Assembly (NCBI RefSeq): GCF_000378965.1
Contig: NZ_KB900536.1
Coordinates: 321,583 to 385,582 of the forward strand
DNA: 64,000 nucleotides
Direction of reading: 5' to 3'
Origin: Thioalkalivibrio thiocyanodenitrificans ARhD 1
GTDB lineage: Bacteria; Pseudomonadota; Gammaproteobacteria; Ectothiorhodospirales; Ectothiorhodospiraceae
Both the position numbers and the translations under genes were made by a program. Shown here in pieces: positions 1-7,256 of this stretch; the first letter of the stretch is position 1, and every line of letters begins with the position of its first letter. Under the pieces are notes generated by a model. The model ran no database searches and had not been told where the DNA came from. It saw only the letters and a program-made list of their open reading frames with translations.

Positions 1-178
1 CAACGGCTTGACTTCGGTCATGAGGCAGGTGAATGCCGGGGTTGATACCATCGGCCAGCGGTGTAGGCAGTCGGTCCCCGGTGAGACACGGGCTCGAGGC
101 CGCCCGGGAGAAGGGGGCGGGTGTGCATTCTCCGTCCGTGCCCGGAACCATGCTGGCGGATGCCCCGGTGGCAATGAA

Positions 179-538
179 TCAGTGGTCCGGTTGTTCCAGC
201 AGCTTCTTCCTGATGCGCGTGATATAGGACCAGGTGATGCCGCCCAGGAAGCAGGCGATCCCAATGGCGGAGAGTGCCAGACGCAGGAATCCCTTCTGCT
301 CCTCCTGCGCTATGTTCGTCTCCGCCAGCAGTACGAGTCCGCCGATCAGGACCAGGAGGATCGAACCCAGGGAATGCCATCGGAGTTTCTTTCGGGTCTC
401 GTCGATCTCCGCCCGTCGCCGGTCGTCGTTCTCGGGTTCATGGAGGGAATTGATGGGGGCGCCGCACTGGGGACAGGATGGTGCGAAGGGGTCGACTTTC
501 GTTCCGCATTCGGGGCAATTGATCAATGCCATACTCAT
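179..538 (-). CDS. Zinc-ribbon membrane protein, function unknown
   Basis: A 119-residue protein. Cysteines at 8, 11, 22 and 25 form two CxxC knuckles of a zinc ribbon, with the pattern NCPECG...CPQCG. A charged linker (about 34-55) follows, then two hydrophobic segments at about 57-72 and 85-106, so the ribbon probably faces the cytoplasm. The start is the ATG at 538, with GGAG just upstream; an in-frame ATG at 532 is an alternative. An upstream extension in the same frame is low complexity and was rejected. I recognise no specific family, and no neighbour shares its strand closely enough to imply an operon. The call rests on the ribbon and membrane segments only. Confidence 0.7.
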   Translation of the reverse strand: MSMALINCPECGTKVDPFAPSCPQCGAPINSLHEPENDDRRRAEIDETRKKLRWHSLGSILLVLIGGLVLLAETNIAQEEQKGFLRLALSAIGIACFLGGITWSYITRIRKKLLEQPDH

Positions 539-702
539 GCATCTCCGGGATCCCGGCCCGCCTCGACTGCGCAGAGGCATGCGCATGCGAGCCCTCGAAC
601 GGTTGCTGTCGGCTGCAGGCATTCAGGTGGGGCACAGTGCCGGGGAGAGAGTGTAGCAGGTGCCGGCCCCGGCCCGCATGCGCGATGGCGAGCGGCCGGA
701 AA

Positions 703-744
703 CAGAAACGGCGATCCCGGGCATGCCGTAAATCGCCGTTTCTG
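703..744 (-). terminator. Hairpin terminator of tRNA-Val
   Basis: A perfect 13-bp inverted repeat (CAGAAACGGCGAT at 703-715, its complement at 732-744) lies 10 bases downstream of the tRNA 3' end. On the minus strand the 3' arm runs into a T-rich TTTCTGTTTCC stretch, consistent with intrinsic termination of the tRNA transcript. Confidence 0.7.
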
Positions 745-754
745 AAGCGGTTTC

Positions 755-829
755 TGGTGGGCGGTACTGGGATTGAACCAGTGACCCCTGCCGTGTGAAG
801 GCAGTGCTCTACCGCTGAGCTAACCGCCC
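755..829 (-). tRNA. tRNA-Val (anticodon CAC)
   Basis: The minus strand folds as a complete cloverleaf. The acceptor stem is GGGCGGT/ACCGCCC, the D arm GCTC/GAGC, the anticodon stem CTGCC/GGCAG around loop TTCACAC (anticodon CAC, reading GTG), and the T arm ACTGG/CCAGT with TTCAATC in the loop. The 3' CCA is encoded in the DNA (755-757). It is flanked by its own promoter and terminator, so it is a single-gene transcription unit. Confidence 0.95.
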
Positions 830-841
830 AGGAAGCGCGTC

Positions 842-870
842 ATATTAATGATCGGGTGGTGAGGCGTCAA
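842..870 (-). promoter_or_regulatory. Sigma70-type promoter of tRNA-Val
   Basis: On the minus strand TTGACG (865-870) and TAATAT (842-847) are separated by exactly 17 bases. The -10 box ends about 12 bases before the mature tRNA 5' end, a spacing typical of tRNA genes. Confidence 0.75.
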
Positions 871-889
871 TGGTGGGCGGGGTACGGAC

Positions 890-1300
890 ATGAACGAGTA
901 TCTGTTTGTTTACGGGACATTACTGGGGGGGGCGCCCGACCCGGAGGTCAACCGGGTGGTGCGCAGCCACTGCCGCGATGCGGGCGCGGCGTCGGTGGCG
1001 GGGCGGCTGTACCGGTTCGACTGGTATCCCGGCCTCGTGCCGGATCGGGAAGACCCGCCACGGCGCGTCAGCGGCCGCCTGCTGCGGATCCAGGCACCGG
1101 AACGCTGCTGGCCCGTGCTGGATGCATATGAGGGGTATCGTCCCGGCGCGCCCGACAAGAGTGAGTTCGTTCGGCGGCGGATCGTTGCGCGCAGGGAACC
1201 CGAGGGTGAAGCCCTGGAAGCGTGGGTCTATGTCTACAACGGCGCAACGGGCGCAGGTCGCCCCATCGTGTCCTGGCCGTCCCCGGGCAGATGCGGATGA
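890..1300 (+). CDS. Gamma-glutamylcyclotransferase-like protein (AIG2/GGCT fold)
   Basis: A 136-residue cytosolic protein. The N-terminal VYGTL motif (residues 7-11) is the hallmark of the GGCT/AIG2-like fold. The catalytic glutamate of the family is probably E81 in DAYEGY. Known members make 5-oxoproline from gamma-glutamyl amino acids or from glutathione, or act on gamma-glutamylamines; the substrate here cannot be told from sequence. The ATG at 890 lies 60 bases beyond the tRNA promoter region and is the only start that keeps the YGTL motif near the N terminus. The last ~20 residues, after VYVYNGA, are not obviously conserved. It stands alone on the plus strand. Confidence 0.8.
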   Translation: MNEYLFVYGTLLGGAPDPEVNRVVRSHCRDAGAASVAGRLYRFDWYPGLVPDREDPPRRVSGRLLRIQAPERCWPVLDAYEGYRPGAPDKSEFVRRRIVARREPEGEALEAWVYVYNGATGAGRPIVSWPSPGRCG

Positions 1301-1369
1301 GCACCGCGAACCCCAACGGGCCGGTCTTGTCGGAGGTCCGGTGTGCCGGGGATCGTTTCTCGGCCGGAG

Positions 1370-2602
1370 CTACGCCCGCGTGTAGGTCCGCTGCACGTAG
1401 GCATCCACCAGTGCCTGGAACTCCTCGGCGATGTGATCCCCCTTCAGGGTGACGGTCTTTTCGCCGTCTTCGTAGACCGGCGCCACGGGCACTTCACCGG
1501 TGCCGGGCAGGCTGATGCCGATGTTGGCGTGCCTGCTCTCCCCGGGCCCGTTGACCACGCAGCCCATCACCGCCACCGTCATCTCCTCCACGCCCGGGTA
1601 ATGTTTGCGCCACTCGGGCATCTGGTGGCGGATGTAGGACTGGATGTCCTGGGCCAGATGCTGGAAGTACTCGCTGGAGGTGCGCCCGCAGCCGGGGCAG
1701 GCCACCACGGACGGCAGGAAGCTGCGCAGGCCCAGGCTTTGCAGGATCTCCTGGGCGACGAGCACCTCCTGGGTCCGGTCCCCGCCGGGTTCCGGGGTGA
1801 GCGAGATGCGGATGGTGTCGCCGATGCCCTGCTGCAGCAGCACGGCCAGCGCCGCCGTCGAGGCCACGATGCCCTTGACGCCCATGCCGGCCTCGGTGAG
1901 CCCCAGGTGCAGGGGATAGTCGCAGCGTGCGGCGAGATCCGTGTAGACACGGATCAGGGGCTGCACGCCGCTCATCTTGCACGAGAGAATGATGCGGTCG
2001 TGGGGCAGGCCGATCTCCTCGGCCCGTGCGGCGCTCTCGAGCGCTGAGGTGATCAGTGCCTCGCGGGTCACGTCCTCCAGTTCCATGGGTTCGGGCCGTG
2101 CGGCGTTCTCGTCCAGCAGGCGCGCGAGCAGGTCCTGGTCCAGGCTGCCCCAGTTCACGCCGATGCGCACGGGCTTGTCGTAACGGCAGGCGATCTCGAT
2201 CATCTGCGCAAACTGGGTGTCGCGCTTCGCACCGCGCCCCACGTTGCCCGGGTTGATGCGCAGCTTGGCCAGGGCCTCGGCGCAGGCGGGATGCTTGGCG
2301 AGCAGCTTGTGGCCGTTGAAGTGGAAATCTCCCACCAGCGGCACGTTCAGACCCATGGCATCCAGCCGTTCGCGGATTTCGGGCACGGCCGCTGCGGCCT
2401 GTTCGTTGTTCACCGTGACGCGCACCAGTTCCGAGCCCGCGCGTGCCAGCTCCGCTACCTGAACCACGGTACGCATGACGTCGGCCGTGTCGGTGTTGGT
2501 CATGGACTGCACCACGACGGGCGCATCTCCGCCTACGGTGACGGGGCCGATCTGTACGGGGACGGTGGCGTGGCGGGCGATGGCGGGATTGCGGGAGGTC
2601 AT
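1370..2602 (-). CDS. ispG: 4-hydroxy-3-methylbut-2-enyl-diphosphate synthase
   Basis: IspG (GcpE), the penultimate enzyme of the MEP isoprenoid pathway. It reductively opens MEcPP to HMBPP using a [4Fe-4S] cluster. The protein has 410 residues: a TIM-barrel N-terminal part, then the cluster-binding part with C302 and C305 (CPGCGR), C348 ([10 protein letters not shown]) and the fourth ligand E355. The C-to-E spacing of seven matches the family; the distance from C305 to C348 is longer than in E. coli. I chose the ATG at 2602; an upstream extension in frame is proline/serine rich and lacks family similarity. It is transcribed alone, downstream of the mgtE pair with a 165-base gap. Confidence 0.96.
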   Translation of the reverse strand: MTSRNPAIARHATVPVQIGPVTVGGDAPVVVQSMTNTDTADVMRTVVQVAELARAGSELVRVTVNNEQAAAAVPEIRERLDAMGLNVPLVGDFHFNGHKLLAKHPACAEALAKLRINPGNVGRGAKRDTQFAQMIEIACRYDKPVRIGVNWGSLDQDLLARLLDENAARPEPMELEDVTREALITSALESAARAEEIGLPHDRIILSCKMSGVQPLIRVYTDLAARCDYPLHLGLTEAGMGVKGIVASTAALAVLLQQGIGDTIRISLTPEPGGDRTQEVLVAQEILQSLGLRSFLPSVVACPGCGRTSSEYFQHLAQDIQSYIRHQMPEWRKHYPGVEEMTVAVMGCVVNGPGESRHANIGISLPGTGEVPVAPVYEDGEKTVTLKGDHIAEEFQALVDAYVQRTYTRA

Positions 2603-2767
2603 GGGCGGTCGGGGGAGCATGGGGGTGTAAGGGGGGTATTTTAACGCATCTGAATGAGACGAGTGACCGGAAGGCGTGACAGGTGAACCGTCATCCGTCA
2701 CCAGTCGCTCGTTACGGGCATATCCGCATGGGTCAAGCGAAGCGGACCCATGCTGCGCGGGCGCTTC

Positions 2768-4123
2768 TCAGGTCAGCGAGAGCCGCAGGATCGTGGTGGC
2801 CACAGAGAAGTAGATCAGTACGCCGAATACGTCCGCCACCGAAGTGATCAGCGGCGCGCTGGCCGAGGCGGGATCGAAGTTGAGCCGCTCGAGGGCAAAC
2901 GGCAGCACCATACCCAGCATGCTGGCCATGACCACCACCAGCACCATGGAGATGGCGACCGCCAATCCGACGTCGGCGCCGCCAAGCCATGCCCCCGCGC
3001 CCCAGACGGCGAGACCCATGGTGGTACCCAGTGCGATGGAGACCAGCAGTTCCTTGCCCCAGAGCCTGAGCCAGTCCCTGGCCTGCACGTCGCCGGTGGC
3101 AAGTGCGCGTACCATCAGAGTGGAGGACTGAGCGCCGGCGTTGCCGCCGCTGGCGATGACCAGGGGCAGGAAGAACACCAGCGCCACTACGGCCTCGATG
3201 GCCGTCTCGAACAAGGCGATGGCGGCACCGCTGAAGATGTTGACCACCACCAGGATCACCAGCCAGCCGATGCGCTTCTGATAGAGCAGACCGGCACTGG
3301 ATTCCTTGAGGCTCAGGCCCACGCCCACGCTGGCCATCTTGTGGAAGTCCTCGGTGGACTCTTCCTCCATGACATCGAGCACGTCGTCCACGGTGATGAT
3401 GCCGTGTAGCTGACCGGCCTCGTCCACCACCGGCAGGACCTCAAGGTCGTAATGGCGTATGATCCGGGCGGCCTCCTCCTGATCCGCGTCGGTGAGGATG
3501 CTGACCACGTCGGTCATGGCGATGTCACCCACCCGGGCGCCCGGATGCCCCAGCAGCAGGTCGCGAAGGCGCAGGCTGCCCAGAAGCTCCCCCCTTTCTC
3601 CGGTGACGAACACCATGTTCATGGTTTCGCCTACCTCATGTTGTTCCCGTACATGCTCCAGTGCCTGACCGACGGTCCAGTCCGGACGCAGGGCGATGAA
3701 CTCGGGCGTCATCAACCGGCCGGCGCTGTCCTCCGGGTAGGTGAGCAGGGTCTGGAGGATCTGCTGATCCTCCGTTGGCAGCATCCCCATGAGCAGTTCG
3801 GTATGTTCATCGGGGAGATCGTCGAGCAGCGCGGCGGCGTCGTCGTAGTGCAGTTCGCCGATGATGCGCGCCTTGTCCTCATCCTCCAGCACATCGAGCA
3901 CTTCGGTCTGCGCCTCGGTGCTGAGGTGGGAGAACACGTTGGATGCACGCTCCGGGCTCAGCAGGTGGGCCAGGAGGCGTTCGCGATCCATGGGTGCAAG
4001 GTCGGGGATGGCCTTGGCGATGTCCTGGTCCGCGAGATCGGCCAGTATGCCGCGCAGGGCGTCCCAGTCGCGGGTGGCAACCAGTTCCGGGAGTTTGTCG
4101 AGGATGTCGGTGCTTTCGGTCAT
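2768..4123 (-). CDS. mgtE: Magnesium transporter MgtE, second paralogue
   Basis: A 451-residue MgtE-family Mg2+ channel of the inner membrane. It has an N-terminal helical superhelix (about 1-130), two CBS domains (about 135-255) that sense cytosolic Mg2+, a connecting plug helix, and about five membrane helices from residue 280. The pore region carries the conserved GGNAGAQSSTLMVRA stretch. It begins 7 bases after the stop of the other mgtE and is plainly a tandem paralogue; the two share the same plan and many motifs (for example STEDFHKM and TEDFHKMGS). Co-transcription puts both under the upstream leader. The pair may form mixed dimers or differ in Mg2+ threshold; this is inference. Confidence 0.95.
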   Translation of the reverse strand: MTESTDILDKLPELVATRDWDALRGILADLADQDIAKAIPDLAPMDRERLLAHLLSPERASNVFSHLSTEAQTEVLDVLEDEDKARIIGELHYDDAAALLDDLPDEHTELLMGMLPTEDQQILQTLLTYPEDSAGRLMTPEFIALRPDWTVGQALEHVREQHEVGETMNMVFVTGERGELLGSLRLRDLLLGHPGARVGDIAMTDVVSILTDADQEEAARIIRHYDLEVLPVVDEAGQLHGIITVDDVLDVMEEESTEDFHKMASVGVGLSLKESSAGLLYQKRIGWLVILVVVNIFSGAAIALFETAIEAVVALVFFLPLVIASGGNAGAQSSTLMVRALATGDVQARDWLRLWGKELLVSIALGTTMGLAVWGAGAWLGGADVGLAVAISMVLVVVMASMLGMVLPFALERLNFDPASASAPLITSVADVFGVLIYFSVATTILRLSLT

Positions 4124-4130
4124 GGATGTC

Positions 4131-5498
4131 TCACAGGATGCCGCCGGCCGGCAGGTTCAGCATGGCCACCGCGAGCGAGAAATAGATCAGGATGCCGACG
4201 ATGTCCGCCGCTGAGGTCACCAGCGGCACGCTGGCGGTGGCCGGGTCCATGCGCAAACGGGTGAGAATCAGTGGCAGCATCATGCCCACCAGACTGCCCA
4301 TGGCCACCACCAGGGTCATGGCGATGGCCACCAGCAGGGCCACATCGGGCCCGCCGCGCCAGAATCCCAGGGCGGATACCGCGAGGCCCATGGTCAGTCC
4401 GAGCGCGATGGATACGCCGAATTCGCGGCCCCACAGGCGCAGCCAGTCCTTTGCCTCGACGTCGCCCACGGCCAGGGCGCGCACCATGAGGGTGGAGGAC
4501 TGGGCACCCGCGTTACCGCCGCTGGCGATGATGAGCGGCAGGAAGAAGATCAGTACCACCAGGGCCTCGATGGCCTCCTCGAACCCGGCGATGATGGTGC
4601 CTCCCACGAGGTTCAGTGCCACCAGCACCAGCAGCCAGCCGATGCGTTTGCGGTAGAGGAGTGGAAACCCGGCGTCGCGCAGGCTCAGATTGAACATGCC
4701 CACGGAGCCCATCTTGTGGAAATCCTCGGTGGTTTCCTCCTCCACCACGTCGATCACGTCGTCCACGGTGATGATGCCGAGCAGGATGTTGTCCTCGTCG
4801 ACGACGGGCAGGACCTCCAGGTCGTAGTGCTGGATGAGCCGTGCCGCGTCCGCCTGATCGGCCTGGGCGTTGATGGACACCACCGGCCCCGTGGGAAGTT
4901 TTTCCACGGGGTCGTTGGCGCGTCCCAGCACGAATCGTTTCAGGGGGAGCGCATGGAGCAGATGGCGGTCGTCATCGGTGACGAAGATGACGTTCACCGT
5001 CTCGCCCCGTTCACTGTGCTCCCGGATGTGGGCCAGGCTGTCGGTGATGGTCCAGTCCGGGCGCACGGAGACGAACTCCGTGGTCATGAGCCGACCGACG
5101 CTGTCTTCCGGATAACCCAGGAGCGTCAGGGCACGGCGGATGGCCCGGAACGGGAGCAGGCGCAGGAGGCGCCGCACCTCGTCGCCGGGCAGGTCCTCCA
5201 GCAGCGCGGTGAGATCGTCCGGCAGCATCTCCGAGAGGATGTGGCGGGCCTCGGCGGAGGAGATGTAACCCAGCAGGCGGTACTGATAATGCGGATCCAG
5301 ATAGGAGAACACATCCACCTTGCGGCCCCGGGGCAGGGTGGCGAAGACCTGCGGGATCTGCTCCTCTTCGAGTTCCATCAGCGCATGGGCGATGTCCTGG
5401 ATGCGCATCAGGTCCAGCAGGTCGCGCAGGCGCGGCAGGTCCCCCCTTTCCAGGAGTTCCCGGATCTCGATCAGGTAATGTTCGAAATCATTCTCCAT
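4131..5498 (-). CDS. mgtE: Magnesium transporter MgtE, first paralogue
   Basis: A 455-residue MgtE-family divalent-cation channel with the usual order: N-terminal domain, paired CBS domains, plug helix, five transmembrane helices. The selectivity region holds GGNAGAQSSTLMVRA. The ATG at 5498 is preceded by GGAGAGCGAG; an in-frame upstream extension has no family similarity. It is the first gene of a two-gene operon with the paralogue 7 bases downstream. The transcript appears to start about 300 bases upstream (promoter at 5806-5833), leaving a long structured 5' UTR. CorA is encoded 6 kb away, so the organism has at least three Mg2+ uptake proteins in this window. Confidence 0.95.
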   Translation of the reverse strand: MENDFEHYLIEIRELLERGDLPRLRDLLDLMRIQDIAHALMELEEEQIPQVFATLPRGRKVDVFSYLDPHYQYRLLGYISSAEARHILSEMLPDDLTALLEDLPGDEVRRLLRLLPFRAIRRALTLLGYPEDSVGRLMTTEFVSVRPDWTITDSLAHIREHSERGETVNVIFVTDDDRHLLHALPLKRFVLGRANDPVEKLPTGPVVSINAQADQADAARLIQHYDLEVLPVVDEDNILLGIITVDDVIDVVEEETTEDFHKMGSVGMFNLSLRDAGFPLLYRKRIGWLLVLVALNLVGGTIIAGFEEAIEALVVLIFFLPLIIASGGNAGAQSSTLMVRALAVGDVEAKDWLRLWGREFGVSIALGLTMGLAVSALGFWRGGPDVALLVAIAMTLVVAMGSLVGMMLPLILTRLRMDPATASVPLVTSAADIVGILIYFSLAVAMLNLPAGGIL

Positions 5499-5799
5499 TG
5501 CTCGCTCTCCATGGTGCGACGCGCGCACGGGACCCTTGTGACATCGACGCACGAAAGGCCGATGTCAACTGCCCGAACCGGCACCGCAACGGCGGTCGGA
5601 CGGACCGGTTCGCTGGAAACGATCAACTTGGGCGCCCGCAAAGGGGCATGCTGCACCAGGTCTTCCCGTTCCCGCCTGCTGAGCCTGCGGGAAGCGGAGC
5701 CTGGACGTCAGAGGGGTCTAGGCGGGCTTCACCGCAGGAAGGAGTCAGTTAAGGTACAACTGGAACTTTCCAAGGTAACGTGACCTCTCGTATCAGACA
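5499..5799 (-). promoter_or_regulatory. Long structured 5' leader of the mgtE operon, candidate regulatory RNA
   Basis: About 300 bases lie between the predicted start of transcription and the first mgtE. They contain no convincing gene but several hairpins. GACATCG pairs with its complement at 5540-5566. A nested pair AACCGG/CCGGTT encloses ACCGC/GCGGT at 5576-5610. TTCCCGC pairs with GCGGGAA at 5669-5693. Magnesium-transporter mRNAs in other bacteria carry metal-sensing leaders (M-box, mgtA leader). I do not see the conserved M-box core, so a riboswitch of another type, or simple structure, remains open. Confidence 0.4.
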
Positions 5800-5805
5800 T
5801 GGCTG

Positions 5806-5833
5806 ATTATATAGAGCCGGTGCAAGGGGTCAA
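5806..5833 (-). promoter_or_regulatory. Sigma70 promoter of the mgtE operon
   Basis: On the minus strand a perfect TATAAT (5806-5811) is preceded by TTGACC (5828-5833) with a 16-base spacer. It points toward the mgtE pair and would start transcription near 5799. Confidence 0.65.
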
Positions 5834-5918
5834 GGGAGCGGTGAAGCGGAAAGGGTCAATCGGGAAGTGCAAAGGCGAATCGGATCTGTATTCACGGTCC
5901 CCGGTCCGGGCTTCTGAC

Positions 5919-6490
5919 CTACCACGCCGGTTGCAGTACGATGGCCGCGTAGCCGAGCAGTGCGTAGTCCTGATACAGGGCGGTGCTCGAGGGCACCACG
6001 TCCAGGTCCGGCGGGAAATCCGAAGCGTCCATGTTCATGTCGGCGGCCAGTGCGCCGCACAGGTGGACGTCGACGTTGTCCAGACCCGTGAGCGCCACGG
6101 CCTGTGCCTGAAGGTCGGGGTAGGCGGCGCGCAGGCGGTGGGACAGGGCGGCCAGTTCCGGACCGTAGCTGATGACGGCCACGTGGACGTTGGGCAAGTG
6201 CTCCCTGAGGTGGTCCGCGTAATAGCGGGCCCGTGGCAGCAGTTCCACCAGGGCGTCCTCGCGATGTTGCGGATGAGCAGCATCACGCCGTGAGGCGGGG
6301 GATTTGTCTCCAGCAGGGCATCCACCTGATGATGTTCCGGGTAGAACTCCGGAGGGAGATCCGGGTCTGCCCGGGAGGTGGCGGACAACGCGAGCACCCC
6401 TGCCAGGAAACACTGTCCCAGGATGCGGCCCGGCAGGCGGGGCGCGACCCACCGGCCGGCGGTGTTGTACGCACGGCGGGTCCACATCAT
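5919..6490 (-). pseudogene. DsrE-family periplasmic protein interrupted by a frameshift
   Basis: Two reading frames carry the two halves of one DsrE/DsrF-like protein. The N-terminal half (start 6490) has a signal-peptide-like segment ending ...SATSRA, then EHHQVDALLE and GVMLLIRNIA. The C-terminal half, in the other frame, continues REDALVELLPRARYYADHL and carries the DsrE core with VHLCGALAAD and the end GYAAIVLQPAW. Joining them needs one extra base near 6259-6264. Either the gene is broken, or the assembly has a one-base error, or slippage occurs there. Family members are small sulfur-relay or redox-related proteins; the single cysteine of the LCG motif is present. It ends convergently with nothing nearby. 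Confidence 0.7.
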
Positions 6491-6566
6491 CGGAGCATAG
6501 CATCAGGGTCGTCCCGCCACCCGAGCATGCACCCTTTCGACTTCACAGACCCGTGAACCCGCCAGC

Positions 6567-7256
6567 ATGTCCGACACCGATCTGATTCGACTGGAGTCCG
6601 TTACGCGCCGCTACCGTGAGGGTGCGCGCAGCCGATGTGTGCTGGACGGCGTAAACGCCCGGGTCGCGCCCGGGGAGATCGTGGCCCTGCTGGGGCGCAG
6701 CGGCTCGGGCAAGTCCACGCTGCTCAATCTCATTGCCGGTATCGATCTGCCGGACGAGGGACGCATCCGGGTGGAGGGCCGTGACATTGCCGCCATGGAC
6801 GAGCGCAGCCGGACCCTGTTTCGCCGGCATCGCATCGGGTTCATCTACCAGTTCTTCAATCTCATCCCGACGCTCACCGTGGCGGAGAACGTGGCCCTGC
6901 CGCTGGAGCTGGCGGGACACCCGGACCGGGGCAGGGTGTCGCGGCTGCTGGAGGCATTGGGGCTGGCCGGTCGCGCCAACGACGATCCGGACCGGCTTTC
7001 CGGCGGTGAACAGCAGCGCGTCGCGCTTGCCCGGGCCCTGATCCATGAACCCACGGTGCTGCTGGCGGACGAACCCACCGGCAACCTGGATGCCGAGACC
7101 GGCGAACAGGTCATGGGGCTGCTGGTCCGGCTGGTCCGGGAACGGGGCGCGACGCTGGTGCTGGTGACCCACAGTGCCGAGGTGGCGGCGGTGGCGGACC
7201 GGGTGTGGCGCTTGGCCGACGGCCGCATCCGGGACGAGGAGGGAGCGGCCCCATGA
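6567..7256 (+). CDS. ABC transporter ATP-binding protein, LolD/MacB type
   Basis: A 229-residue ATPase of the class that works with FtsX-like permeases. Walker [10 protein letters not shown] is at residues 43-51, the Q-loop is FIYQFFN, the signature [14 protein letters not shown] and Walker [13 protein letters not shown] follow, and the switch histidine is in VTHS. The stop overlaps the start of the permease (ATGA at 7253), so the two are translationally coupled. The pair with a downstream AttH-like lipoprotein resembles att/YbbA-YbbP-type systems that handle lipids or lipoproteins at the inner membrane. It is not the LolD of the Lol system, which is at 30086-30778. Confidence 0.9.
   Translation: MSDTDLIRLESVTRRYREGARSRCVLDGVNARVAPGEIVALLGRSGSGKSTLLNLIAGIDLPDEGRIRVEGRDIAAMDERSRTLFRRHRIGFIYQFFNLIPTLTVAENVALPLELAGHPDRGRVSRLLEALGLAGRANDDPDRLSGGEQQRVALARALIHEPTVLLADEPTGNLDAETGEQVMGLLVRLVRERGATLVLVTHSAEVAAVADRVWRLADGRIRDEEGAAP

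Noticed and set aside
1343-2047. Plus-strand frame opposite ispG
   Set aside because: Antisense to conserved ispG codons; H, G and D rich composition typical of shadow frames.
5499-5799. M-box (ykoK) riboswitch upstream of mgtE
   Set aside because: The conserved GGTGAGGCTCCT-type core and the other conserved blocks of the M-box are not present; only generic hairpins are seen.
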